DNA of 64,000 bases from NCBI GenBank assembly GCA_047972995.1, contig JBKEBD010000004.1, forward strand, positions 62,001-126,000, read 5' to 3'. The notes below the pieces were generated by a model. It had not been told where the DNA came from, did not search any database, and was given only the letters and a program-made list of their open reading frames with translations. This document shows positions 34,168 through 43,069 of the stretch, in pieces. Each line of letters begins with the position of its first letter. Position 1 is the first letter of the stretch. A program made the position numbers and the translations under genes. Origin of the DNA: JBKEDC01 sp047972995 (GTDB lineage: Bacteria > Bacteroidota > Bacteroidia > Bacteroidales > Prolixibacteraceae).

Positions 34168-36234
34168 TTATTCTGCAGCAGTATAAACATCATCCCAATC
34201 ATTCATTCCACCTTCTACGATAGGCTCATTACCAGATTCTGAAGCAGCAGTTACCTTGAAGTCAGTCACACCTGCAGCTACATTAATCAATGCTGAAGCT
34301 CTTGTATCTACGTTACCGCTTACCACGATAGATGCACCAGCACCATTTACATTAATAGTTGGAGCAGAAATCCAATTAAAATCGCCTTTCACCACCAATT
34401 TAGCACCTTCTTCAAGCACTAGTGTACTTTTATAGAGATCAGTTACGCTGTTGATAGTGAAAGTTGCGTTTTTGCCGATAGTGATTGTTGAAGGAGTTTT
34501 CGTGGTTTCATTTTGGCTCAACGAAGCACTAGCAGTACCTACATTTTCAGCATTGAAGATAGTTGCGGTCACACCTTCAGCCACTGTAAGATTAGCACCC
34601 TCTACCGAGAATATAATTTCACCACCTTCAGCCACCAAATTACTTCCTAGGTAAGCATCTTTGTTAATTGCCAAAGTACCACCTTCGTTCACTTTCACGT
34701 TGTTCAACAAAGTTAAATCTGTTGTATTGATAGCTGTTGTACCTTTGTTTACTGTAAGGTTAGTGATTTTTGATTCTGCAGCAAGTGTAAAATCAGCATT
34801 TGCCGTAATCAAACCACCTACGTGCAAATAGCCGCCATTCCACGCAGAAGCATCTGCTACATTTACATTGTTAATTGATGAGAAGTAGCCATCGTAAGTG
34901 GCATCGAAAGTACTTGTACCGGTTTCTTTATCATAAACAATTTTCTCGATTGCTGGAGAAGGAGGAATTGTTTCCAACACACGCACGCCATCTTCACCCG
35001 CAGCCACAAAGACATAGTCTCCTTGATCAGTTATTTTCACATTATTGGCAGAACCCGAAAGGTTCAAAGCACCTTGAAGCGTGATATCATTGGCAGTTAA
35101 GGTAGAGACAGTAGAGCTAGGGATAGAACCCACTTTGCGAATAACTACACCAGAAGCACCTTCTGCTGCCACAAGATAGTGACCACTTGAAGTTACAGCA
35201 TTTACGGCGTATTCGTAGTCAGCATAATTATCACCGCTAGTGTTCACACTTGAAGAAATATAGCGATTAGCAAGTACATCGCCGCTTGCATCTTGAATGC
35301 CCGAAACACCCATTGCCAAGATTGGAGTAGCACCATAGAAGCCCATGATGCGTTGTGCACCTGCAGTTTCTGTTTCGCTGCCTTCGTCCATTTTCACAGC
35401 ATTAGCTGTTTCGTTGTCCAAGTTTCCTTCGGCATAAGTAGTGAAGGAACTTGCACTTAAAGCAAAAAGGTCGGTAGCATTTTGACCTATTAAGCTTGTA
35501 CCAATTGAGCGAGCATCGCGCAAAGCGTCGGAAGAGCTCACAACAATATCAGCAGCACCATCAGCAACTGTTACATCGAGTTTCAACACGCCACCATCAT
35601 CACCTGTAGCCACATAAACTTCGTCGTTTTTGCCCACTACAATGTCTTTCACCACGCGGCTATTCAACTCCAACTTACTGATAGGGCTCGCAGCACCTTT
35701 CGACACATCAAACACAAAAAGAATGGCAGCATGCTCGTTATAATCTTTTGCAGCACCACCTGCATAAAGATACTCACCGTCATTGCTAAATGCTAGGCTG
35801 GTGATTTCATACTCATCGTTTGTTAGGTAATTCACTGCTGTTTCTGAAGCTGAATAATCAGGCACATAAGCAATACCTCCGCTCACGCCTTCGTCTTTTT
35901 CGCCAAATGCCACATACATTTTTTTACCATACACTGCCACATCGGTAGCTTGATAGCTTGTAGATTCTTGCAATGGTACCTTCACTACATAGTTTAAACC
36001 GTAAGTCAAAGGAGCTACATTGAAAGTAGATTCGCTTTTCGCTGCGAAATCGTTAGCTGAAACCACAATTGCGCTCTCTTGGTCAAGAGTTCCATCGCCA
36101 TCTTCAGTTGTTCCATTGCCCTCTGTCCACTCGTCATCTTTGTTGTCGTTTGTGTTGTCGTCGTCATTATTACATGACACAAGAGCTGTACTAAAAGCAA
36201 ATAATGCAAGCACTAAGTAATTTCTAATTTTCAT
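34168..36234 (-). CDS. Large surface lipoprotein with propeller-like and repetitive beta regions
   Basis: A 688-residue protein with a lipoprotein signal (lipobox LVSC, Cys21) and an Asp/Asn/Thr/Gly-rich linker (22-55) after the Cys, which in Bacteroidota often marks export to the cell surface. Residues about 75-430 contain repeated short segments of the type DVAVYGKKMYVA, SLAFSNDGEYLYAGG and KDIVVGKNDEVYVATGDDGG, suggesting a beta-propeller of LVIVD/WD-like repeats. About 470-688 has repeated V-rich blocks (GGTLAINKDAYLGSN, AEGVTATIF, IGKNATFTI), like parallel beta-helix repeats. No enzyme motif seen; a binding role is a guess. Single-gene unit. Confidence 0.8.
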   Translation of the reverse strand: MKIRNYLVLALFAFSTALVSCNNDDDNTNDNKDDEWTEGNGTTEDGDGTLDQESAIVVSANDFAAKSESTFNVAPLTYGLNYVVKVPLQESTSYQATDVAVYGKKMYVAFGEKDEGVSGGIAYVPDYSASETAVNYLTNDEYEITSLAFSNDGEYLYAGGAAKDYNEHAAILFVFDVSKGAASPISKLELNSRVVKDIVVGKNDEVYVATGDDGGVLKLDVTVADGAADIVVSSSDALRDARSIGTSLIGQNATDLFALSASSFTTYAEGNLDNETANAVKMDEGSETETAGAQRIMGFYGATPILAMGVSGIQDASGDVLANRYISSSVNTSGDNYADYEYAVNAVTSSGHYLVAAEGASGVVIRKVGSIPSSTVSTLTANDITLQGALNLSGSANNVKITDQGDYVFVAAGEDGVRVLETIPPSPAIEKIVYDKETGTSTFDATYDGYFSSINNVNVADASAWNGGYLHVGGLITANADFTLAAESKITNLTVNKGTTAINTTDLTLLNNVKVNEGGTLAINKDAYLGSNLVAEGGEIIFSVEGANLTVAEGVTATIFNAENVGTASASLSQNETTKTPSTITIGKNATFTINSVTDLYKSTLVLEEGAKLVVKGDFNWISAPTINVNGAGASIVVSGNVDTRASALINVAAGVTDFKVTAASESGNEPIVEGGMNDWDDVYTAAE

Positions 36235-36740
36235 CTTTTTTTTTATTTTAGTTTGTTTTTATTTTTTCATGGAGTAAGCAAACGCTTCGTTGTTTTTTTA
36301 CTCTTATTATAACTGAAAACTATTATTTCGATGAGTAAATCTAATAAAATATTTCAATGGACAAAGTTATTAAAAAATTACAGCATACCTGCAACTTTAT
36401 ACCTAAAAAAACAATGCCTTTTGTTAAATATTTAATATTTACCCCTTACAATAAGGGTAAAACAAATCGATTCTCGTTAATAATCCAACTTAATTCTATT
36501 GAAAAAAACTATTGTTTACAAATAAACATAGAATATAACTATTGTTTTCCATTAAATTCCCACACAGCAGACTTTAAACTGTTAGCCAATCAGCACTATG
36601 TCTTTTATTAACCTGAGTTTCGCTATTTCACCACATAAAATTTGAAATAAGATTATAATTCTGGCTAATGTCTGTAATTTTTCAATCAGAATTGAAATGT
36701 TTAAGCTGAAAAATTCCAATCATTAAACACCCATTTCCAC
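36235..36740. other. AT-rich intergenic region with half of the 36-bp repeat
   Basis: About 500 bp, strongly AT-rich, presumably with the promoter of the lipoprotein gene. At 36608-36618 it holds TAACCTGAGTT, which matches one end of the 36-bp palindromic element, without the opposite arm. An 84-codon plus-strand frame (36357-36611) has no promoter or protein-like composition and is not called. Confidence 0.4.
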
Positions 36741-36790
36741 CAAAACACAACAGAGGATACGTTAACTTACGCATCCTCTGTTGTGCTTCT
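36741..36790 (-). terminator. Terminator after the aminotransferase gene
   Basis: The perfect 13-bp stem CACAACAGAGGAT/ATCCTCTGTTGTG encloses a 14-nt loop; the T tract after it on the minus strand is weak. Confidence 0.7.
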
Positions 36791-36816
36791 CACACCCAAA
36801 AGTCAATCAAACGAAA

Positions 36817-38022
36817 CTAATCTTCGTAAACAGTGCCTGGGTAAACCTTCAACGCTTCCTCCACAACTTTCAATCCGCGTGCTAATTCATTTTTTTTCAA
36901 CACATAGGCAATTCGCACCTGATTGATGCCATCGCTCGGATTGGTATAAAAGCCTGAAGCTGGAGCCATGAAAATGGTATCTCCATTATAACTAAATTCC
37001 GAAAGTAGCCACTCACAAAAACGGTCGGCATTGTCTACCGGCAATTTTGCTACGGTATAAAACGCTCCCATTGGAATGGGCGAATACACTCCTCGAATGC
37101 GATTTAATCCATCGACCAAGAATTTTCTACGCGCTACATATTCATTATAAGTATTCATTAAATAATCTTCCGTGCCTTCCAACGATGCCTCGACAGCAAT
37201 TTGTCCGATAAGTGGCGGACTTAAACGGGCTTGGCAAAACTTCATGACATTCCTACGCACTTCTTCATTCTTCGTAATTAATGCCCCAACACGTATTCCG
37301 CATTCGCTGTAACGTTTCGACACCGAATCAATTAGAATTACATTTTGCTCAATTCCCTTGAGGTGAAATGCTGATATGTAAGGTGCGCCAGTATAACAAA
37401 ACTCACGATACACCTCATCAGAGAAAAGATACAAATCATATTTCTTCACCAAATAGGCGATAGAATCCATTTCTGCTTGCGTGTAAAGATAGCCCGTTGG
37501 GTTATTCGGATTGCAAATCATGATTGCTTTGGTGCGGGGCGTGATGAGCTTTTCAAACTCCTCGATAGAAGGCAAAGCAAATCCTTCTTCAATATTGGCG
37601 GCAATCGATTTAATTTCGGCTCCCACCCCAATGGCAAATGCTGAATAGTTAGCATAGGCAGGCTCGGGCACTATAATTTCATCGCCCGGGTCAAGACAAG
37701 TCATAAAGGCAAAATGCACCGCCTCACTCCCCCCTGTGGTGACAAACACATCTTCTACCCCTACTTTAATATTGAATTTATTATAGTAAGTTACTAGCTT
37801 TTCGCGCAAAGACAAGATGCCTTCACTCGGACTGTACTCTAATATTGTTCTGTCGATATTCTTAATTGCATCAATAGCTTGTTGTGGAGTGGGAATGTCG
37901 GGCTGACCAATATTTAACTGGATGACATTTATACCATTTTGGCGCGCTTTGTTAGCTAACGGCACAAGCTTTCTGATGGGCGAACTAGGCATTTTATTGC
38001 CCCTAATTGACGTTTTCGGCAT
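36817..38022 (-). CDS. PLP-dependent aminotransferase (class I/II, aspartate aminotransferase type)
   Basis: About 401 residues from the ATG at 38022 (MPKTSIRGNKMPSSPIRKL), the usual family N-terminus. Motifs are LNIGQPDIPTP, TTGGSEAVHFAF, NPNNPTGYLY, the fold-type I DEVYREF with PLP Asp/Tyr, and the Schiff-base Lys in LIDSVSKRYSECGIRVG. It probably transaminates aspartate or aromatic amino acids. The frame extends to 38058, but the -7 element at 38041-38048 lies inside that extension, so the start must be the ATG at 38028 or 38022. Monocistronic. Confidence 0.9.
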   Translation of the reverse strand: MPKTSIRGNKMPSSPIRKLVPLANKARQNGINVIQLNIGQPDIPTPQQAIDAIKNIDRTILEYSPSEGILSLREKLVTYYNKFNIKVGVEDVFVTTGGSEAVHFAFMTCLDPGDEIIVPEPAYANYSAFAIGVGAEIKSIAANIEEGFALPSIEEFEKLITPRTKAIMICNPNNPTGYLYTQAEMDSIAYLVKKYDLYLFSDEVYREFCYTGAPYISAFHLKGIEQNVILIDSVSKRYSECGIRVGALITKNEEVRRNVMKFCQARLSPPLIGQIAVEASLEGTEDYLMNTYNEYVARRKFLVDGLNRIRGVYSPIPMGAFYTVAKLPVDNADRFCEWLLSEFSYNGDTIFMAPASGFYTNPSDGINQVRIAYVLKKNELARGLKVVEEALKVYPGTVYED

Positions 38023-38040
38023 ATTCATTAAAAATTTAAG

Positions 38041-38048
38041 CAAATATA
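38041..38048 (-). promoter_or_regulatory. Promoter of the aminotransferase gene
   Basis: Minus-strand TATATTTG is preceded 18 nt upstream by TTG (within GAATTG), the best two-part Bacteroidota promoter in the window. It lies about 19 bp before the ATG at 38022. Confidence 0.55.
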
Positions 38049-38241
38049 CAACTATCAATCTGAAATCAATTCACTAGGTTGAGTTAATAAAATAAAAGGG
38101 CGAAAGTTAAATATAAATTAAGCCATTAGCTGCTAAGTTTTATTAACAAAAAAGAGGAAGATCTAGCACTCATTTTCACTACATTCCGTGCAGAAAGAAA
38201 ACTCTTTCGAAGGAAAAAATAAACATTAAATTTCTTGCGTT

Positions 38242-39345
38242 ATGATTATCGGAGTACCTAAAGAGATTAAAAACAATGAAAACAGAGTTGGCATCACACC
38301 TGCTGGTGCTGCAGCTCTAATTGCTAATGGTCATGAACTATTTGTGCAAACCACAGCCGGCATAGGTAGTGGATTCCCTGATAACCTTTATGTGGAAGTG
38401 GGCGCTCAAATGCTCGATTCCATAGAAGCGGTGTATGCCAAAGCGGAAATGATTATTAAGGTGAAAGAACCCATTGAGCCAGAGTACAAATTGGTGCGCG
38501 AAGGGCAAATACTCTTCACCTATTTCCACTTTGCCTCGTGCAAAGCACTCACCCATGCCATGATTGAAAGCAAAGCTGTGTGTATAGCCTATGAAACGGT
38601 AGAACACAATGGCACTTTACCACTGCTCATGCCCATGTCGGAAGTGGCAGGACGTATGTCGGTGCAAGAAGGCGCTAAGTATTTGGAGAAAACATTTGGC
38701 GGATCGGGCATTTTGCTTGGTGGCGTAGCTGGTGTAGCTCCTGCAAAAGTACTTATCATTGGAGGTGGCATGGTGGGAACCGAAGCCGCAAAAATGGCTG
38801 CCGGACTAGGTGCACAGGTTACCATTGCCGACATTAATTTAAACCGATTACGCTATCTCGACGATGTAATGCCGGCTAATGTTAGCACGCTCTATTGCAC
38901 GCCATACGCTTTGGCGGAATTATGCAAAACACAAGATTTGATTATCGGTGCGGTGCTCATTCCGGGCGCTAAAGCTCCGAAGCTCATCACCAACGAAATG
39001 ACAAAAACAATGCAGCCCGGCACGGTACTTGTGGATGTGGCAATCGACCAAGGCGGCTGTATAGAAGGTGCCAAACCAACCACACACGACACCCCTACCT
39101 TCAAGGTAGAAGACGCTCTTTTGTACAGCGTGGCCAATATGCCCGGTGCTGTACCTCGCACCTCAACCCAAGCGCTCACCAATGCCACACTGGCTTATGC
39201 CATTGCCATTGCCAACAAGGGGTGGAAGCAAGCTTGCATCGACGATAGCAGCCTAGCCCTAGGGGTTAATGTGTCGGAAGGCAAGATTGTTTACAAAGGC
39301 GTGTCCGATGCTTTCGACTTGCCATATCATCAGTTAGAACTCTAA
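38242..39345 (+). CDS. ald: Alanine dehydrogenase
   Basis: A 367-residue NAD-dependent enzyme that interconverts alanine and pyruvate plus ammonia. The N-terminal MIIGVPKEIKNNENRVGITPAG with the substrate-binding Arg, the VKVKEPIEPEY segment and the TYFHFAS active-site region are present. The NAD-binding loop is IIGGGMVGTEAAKMAAGLGA (about 173-192). DVAIDQGGC and NMPGAVPRTST complete the family pattern. Single gene with a terminator at 39381. Confidence 0.96.
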   Translation: MIIGVPKEIKNNENRVGITPAGAAALIANGHELFVQTTAGIGSGFPDNLYVEVGAQMLDSIEAVYAKAEMIIKVKEPIEPEYKLVREGQILFTYFHFASCKALTHAMIESKAVCIAYETVEHNGTLPLLMPMSEVAGRMSVQEGAKYLEKTFGGSGILLGGVAGVAPAKVLIIGGGMVGTEAAKMAAGLGAQVTIADINLNRLRYLDDVMPANVSTLYCTPYALAELCKTQDLIIGAVLIPGAKAPKLITNEMTKTMQPGTVLVDVAIDQGGCIEGAKPTTHDTPTFKVEDALLYSVANMPGAVPRTSTQALTNATLAYAIAIANKGWKQACIDDSSLALGVNVSEGKIVYKGVSDAFDLPYHQLEL

Positions 39346-39380
39346 ATGACAGAGCCAAAATTCTCAGGCTACTATAAATA

Positions 39381-39415
39381 CAAAAGGCGAGCAATTGCGG
39401 ATCGCCTTTTATATT
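39381..39415 (+). terminator. Terminator after ald
   Basis: AAAGGCGA...TCGCCTTTT (39383-39390 with 39402-39410) is followed by a short T-rich run. Confidence 0.7.
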
Positions 39416-39417
39416 TA

Positions 39418-39602
39418 GGGGACTTCTAAAAATTAGCTGTTAGATCATTTTGATTTTATGAGGGATGGATTTGTGGCTAATTCACAAAGGCATAGCGAGC
39501 TATGCTTTAAGAAATTAGTGCGAAAGATGCGCTCAGAAAACAAAATGAACAACAGCCGCATTTAGCAGCTTCGCAATTAAAAACTAATTTTTAGAAGTTC
39601 CC
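39418..39602. mobile_element. 185-bp mini-element with 19-bp terminal inverted repeats (MITE-like)
   Basis: The left end GGGGACTTCTAAAAATTAG (39418-39436) and the right end CTAATTTTTAGAAGTTCCC (39584-39602) are inverted repeats with one mismatch. Further inside, CATTTTGATTTTATGAG and CTCAGAAAACAAAATG pair imperfectly, and the centre has GCATAGC/GCTATGC, so the whole element can fold into one long hairpin. There is no reading frame of note. It lies between ald and the GH3 remnant. No target-site duplication can be judged with confidence. Confidence 0.55.
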
Positions 39603-39621
39603 TTTTGTATTATCGGGTGCT

Positions 39622-39864
39622 TTACATTTTAACAACAGCAGATAAACAATCTTGTGAATTTCCGCCAATCATGATTTCAAACTCTCCGCTTTCAAACACC
39701 AATTTACCTTGGGCATCATAAAAGCTCAAATCTAATTTTGAAAGTTCAAACTCGAACTTCTCTGTTTGATTTGCTTTTATCATTCGCTTCGCAAATCCTT
39801 TCAGTTCTTTCACGGGGCAACTCATCTGCTTCATACATTTTAATGCATGGTTGTACAGGTGAGT
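39622..39864 (-). pseudogene. C-terminal tail of a GH3 beta-glucosidase
   Basis: The frame reads THLYNHALKC...SCPVKELKGFAKRMIKANQTEKFEFELSK in pieces, then LDLSFYDAQGKLVFESGEFEIMIGG. This is the fibronectin-III-like C-terminal domain of family-3 glycoside hydrolases (PVKELKGF, L..YD..G..V..PGEFE.MIG). Full enzymes are about 750 residues; the catalytic domains are absent because the frame meets the end of batD. A 70-codon frame opens at ATG 39834 but cannot be a complete enzyme. Confidence 0.65.
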
Positions 39865-39869
39865 CTGAT

Positions 39870-41183
39870 TTAGACGGGGTTAATACCTCCATTCTGTCCT
39901 AGTTTCTTACTGAAATACACCTTGATTTCTTTGCTTACCTCTAATAGGGTTTTCTTCTCACTAAAGCTTAGCTTTGAATTGTCAGAGTGAGAAATATTAT
40001 AGAATTCAGACTTTAATTCATCACTGATGTAGCTGCTTACATCTGCCGGCTGTGAGCAGTCTCGCAACTTGTCTAACCATTGATATAAACTGTTTAAGCC
40101 GGCAACTCTGTTCCCTTTGTGCAGTTCTTTCCTGAATAGTTTGTAGTAGTACTTGCCGCTTCCGAGATATAGCTTACGTTTTCTCCTGACATTGCGCACA
40201 AACCTGATGATAAACTTAATTAACCAATATAGAATGAAGACACCGATTATGGAATATATAGCAATCTTCTTCCAAGGAATCTTCTTTCCGTCTTCTACTT
40301 GGGATTCCAGTTGCGGATTGAGTGCAACAAGCGAGTCTTTAAGACTTTCAAGCATTGCCAAATCAGGGTTTGGCTCAACTGTTATGTGCTTTTCTTCTAT
40401 TGTTCTTTTATATGTCTTTTTGGTATTTGGATTATACCATGTAACTTCCTGCTCGGGGATTATAATATCACCTTCATGCTCGAAAAGATAAGAGTACTGT
40501 TCAAGCCGTTCGCCATTTGCAGTTTTATCTGCACGACGATCAAGGAGCTCAGGCTCGCTGTTGTATAAGCTGACACCTTCGGGCTTTTTTATCTCAAAAG
40601 GTGCAATAAACGATGGGAGTGTACCGCCGGCATATTGTTTCACTGTTCTATTAATGACATCTCCAACCTTGATTTTATCAAGAGGCTTACTCCACTTATC
40701 GGTAAAACTAATGTTTGAAGCAACATTCCAAACCGATTCTCCATCCGAATCGGGAACATCATTTACAGTAATTTTTTGCTCTCTTGTTTTTACTTTTACT
40801 TCTACACCCTTGTAATCATCAACAGCCGGAGTCGTAGCTGTAATGTCTAGTTCGGGTATTGTTATATCTCCAACGATGTACGGATATACTATGTAGTAGA
40901 ACGTGAGTGTTGCATACTGCTTCTTGTTTATTATCTGCGTGCTTGGTTGTGTTTGTGTGAATGGTATTATGAATGCATTCTCAATTTGCAGATTGCTAAA
41001 TTGAAGCGGTTGAGTGTACCATGTTGCAGTATAAACAGAGATTGTCAGGCGTATTGGCTGACGAACAACAGCTTCGCGAGGACTCACTCGAACTCTGGCG
41101 AAGCAATCAAGCTGTTTGGCTTGAGCTGTCGAGCTTAGCAGCACAATGCACAAAAGGACTGTGAGTTTTATTGGTTTTACCAT
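39870..41183 (-). CDS. batD: BatD-like protein
   Basis: A 437-residue membrane protein: signal peptide (about 1-22), Ig-like beta domains with VRVSPREAVVRQPIRLTISVY in pieces near 30-50 and AGGTLPSFIAPFEIKKPEGV near 190, a transmembrane segment (about 309-330, IAIYSIIGVFILYWLIKFII) and a cytoplasmic helical tail. BatD closes the Bat operon, linked to aerotolerance and envelope integrity in Bacteroides. It overlaps the preceding batB/C gene by 7 bp, so translation is coupled. Confidence 0.85.
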   Translation of the reverse strand: MVKPIKLTVLLCIVLLSSTAQAKQLDCFARVRVSPREAVVRQPIRLTISVYTATWYTQPLQFSNLQIENAFIIPFTQTQPSTQIINKKQYATLTFYYIVYPYIVGDITIPELDITATTPAVDDYKGVEVKVKTREQKITVNDVPDSDGESVWNVASNISFTDKWSKPLDKIKVGDVINRTVKQYAGGTLPSFIAPFEIKKPEGVSLYNSEPELLDRRADKTANGERLEQYSYLFEHEGDIIIPEQEVTWYNPNTKKTYKRTIEEKHITVEPNPDLAMLESLKDSLVALNPQLESQVEDGKKIPWKKIAIYSIIGVFILYWLIKFIIRFVRNVRRKRKLYLGSGKYYYKLFRKELHKGNRVAGLNSLYQWLDKLRDCSQPADVSSYISDELKSEFYNISHSDNSKLSFSEKKTLLEVSKEIKVYFSKKLGQNGGINPV

Positions 41184-42925
41184 ATCTCTTGAGGCTGTTT
41201 TTTATCTGAATAGTATTTCTTGTATTGATATTTGAATCTTCGACGGAGAAACTCCTGTGGGTCTTCAGATATGCCTTGTAACAAAATATCTGAGGGCATA
41301 TGCTTAGGTCCTGATTGAAAATCATCTGGCACTTCCTCCAATTCTTTTGCTTTACGCTTGTCGGTTGCTACCTCGTCTGTTACACGGTCGCCGTCTTCGG
41401 GGAGTTTGTCTACCTTGGTGTCGGAGCTTAGTTTTTCATCTTCGCTCTGAGCTTTGCGCTCTTGCAAAGGATCCTTCTTACTATCGGGCTTTTCTTTCAG
41501 AACTATGGAGTTACTAGATGCGCTCAACGAGTCCATTTTTAATTTCTCATTGCGCGTTTCGTTCAGTGCAAACTTGAAAGCTTCGTTACTTGGATCTTTG
41601 CCAGAAGCAAGCTCGATTGCCGATAACGCCTTGTTGTAATCGCCAAGTTGAGAATAACAAAGGCTCAGGTTATAAAGAGAGTTTGCCGATGAATCTTGCT
41701 CAAAAGCTTGAGCTGCGGCATCATAGTTTCCGGCCTTGTAGTAGGCAGTCCCTTTGTGCATTGCCGATTTATAAGTACTTCCTGCGTCATCAAAACTTCC
41801 ATCATCGTAGAGTTTCTGTGCTTGATAGTCTTTGGTTTCCCAAAGGTCGTCCCAAGTCTGATTGTTGCTACATCCGATAAGGAAGAAGCCCAACAAACAA
41901 TATTGAATAACCCAACCTCGACGAAACCAAAACGGCATGATAATAACGATAAGTACAAGCAGTAAGTACCCCATATCTCTCCAATCTTCATCACTTTCTT
42001 TTGCATCGTCTTGAAAGTACAGGTTGTCGCGGATGCTTTTTGCGAGTAGCTCCATGTCTGAATTGTCGAGAGTGAGGCTATTTACATTAACCTTTGGGTT
42101 CTTTTGTAGTGTAAAAAGTACATCGGGGTTTAGCTTTGAGATTACCACTGCACCGCTGGCATCTCTTACAGGAGTTTTTTGTGCGTTTTTGGGTATCTGT
42201 GCGCCCATAGGAGTTGCCATTGCCAGAATCTCTACACGATGAGGTGAATTATTCACAAAGTATTCGATTGGTTTTATGTCTTTTTGCTCCAAGACATCAG
42301 TTATTATTAGTAAAGTGCTCGGAGCAACTACATCTTTTAGAGCTGAATCAGCTTGCTGAATCATCAGCTCTAAGTTTGTGCCTTGCGTAGGCATTGTTGC
42401 CGGACTTATTGCATCAAGGTGAAGCTTAATTAGCTTACAATCGCTACACGCAGGCACAACCAAATATGGCAGAGCAGAATATGCATACAAACTTACTAAA
42501 GCTCTAGGATTGGCATCAAGCAAATCTTTTATCTTGAATTTTGCTCGCTCCAATCTATGAGGTTGCACATCTTCGGCAAGCATAGATAATGAAGCATCAA
42601 CGGCAATAAGCAATTGAGCTTCGTTTCTTTTCCCATCTACATTAATCTTTTTCCAAGTAGGACCGGCGAGAGCGATTATTCCAAAGCTATTGAGTAATAC
42701 ATACATTATGATAGGAAATGTGATTGCCGAGCGTTTTGGTTTGGTAAACATGAATGGGCGCAGTGCTGGGGCAATAACCTCTTTCCATTTGTTTTTTCTC
42801 CGGGTATTGAATAGCAGGATGATGAGAGTCAAAAGCATCGGCACAAAAAGCCACAAGAGCCGGGGTCTTAGAAAATGAAACAACTCCGGATTAAACTCTG
42901 TTATGTCTTTAAAATATTCTAGCAT
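41177..42925 (-). CDS. BatB-BatC fusion: von Willebrand A domain plus TPR repeats
   Basis: 582 residues. The N-terminal membrane segments (about 20-80) are followed by a vWA domain with the MIDAS motif DASLSMLAED (near 110) and LLIITDV. A further transmembrane segment lies about 320-345, and a lipobox-like GCSNN follows. Then TPR-like helices: KLYDDGSFDDAGSTYKSAMHKG, AYYKAGNYDAAAQAFEQD and SQLGDYNKALSAIELASGKDPSN in pieces, and a charged tail. In many genomes BatB (vWA) and BatC (TPR) are separate; here they are one polypeptide. It has its own -7 element at 42950. Confidence 0.85.
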   Translation of the reverse strand: MLEYFKDITEFNPELFHFLRPRLLWLFVPMLLTLIILLFNTRRKNKWKEVIAPALRPFMFTKPKRSAITFPIIMYVLLNSFGIIALAGPTWKKINVDGKRNEAQLLIAVDASLSMLAEDVQPHRLERAKFKIKDLLDANPRALVSLYAYSALPYLVVPACSDCKLIKLHLDAISPATMPTQGTNLELMIQQADSALKDVVAPSTLLIITDVLEQKDIKPIEYFVNNSPHRVEILAMATPMGAQIPKNAQKTPVRDASGAVVISKLNPDVLFTLQKNPKVNVNSLTLDNSDMELLAKSIRDNLYFQDDAKESDEDWRDMGYLLLVLIVIIMPFWFRRGWVIQYCLLGFFLIGCSNNQTWDDLWETKDYQAQKLYDDGSFDDAGSTYKSAMHKGTAYYKAGNYDAAAQAFEQDSSANSLYNLSLCYSQLGDYNKALSAIELASGKDPSNEAFKFALNETRNEKLKMDSLSASSNSIVLKEKPDSKKDPLQERKAQSEDEKLSSDTKVDKLPEDGDRVTDEVATDKRKAKELEEVPDDFQSGPKHMPSDILLQGISEDPQEFLRRRFKYQYKKYYSDKKQPQEIW

Positions 42926-42949
42926 GAAGTATTAGTTTTTAGGTAGAAA

Positions 42950-42957
42950 CAAAGATA
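42950..42957 (-). promoter_or_regulatory. Putative internal promoter of the Bat operon
   Basis: Minus-strand TATCTTTG lies 24 bp before the batB/C ATG, in the only large gap (144 bp) of the operon. Confidence 0.45.
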
Positions 42958-43069
42958 ACTAATCCCGACAAATACTCGACAATAGTAATGCGTCAGCTAC
43001 CTTGCAAATACAATTCCATCTTATGCAGTCTTAGTTTCTGATATTCGTTTGGTTGAGGTATTGTAAAAC

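Noticed and set aside
36357..36611. 84-codon plus-strand frame in the AT-rich spacer before the aminotransferase
   Set aside because: Very AT-rich with amino-acid bias explained by composition. No start signal and no homologous pattern.
39443..39530. Inner part of the 185-bp element as a riboswitch or structured RNA
   Set aside because: The folding follows from the inverted repeats of the whole element, and no downstream gene in sense orientation would be controlled. A mini-transposon explains it better.
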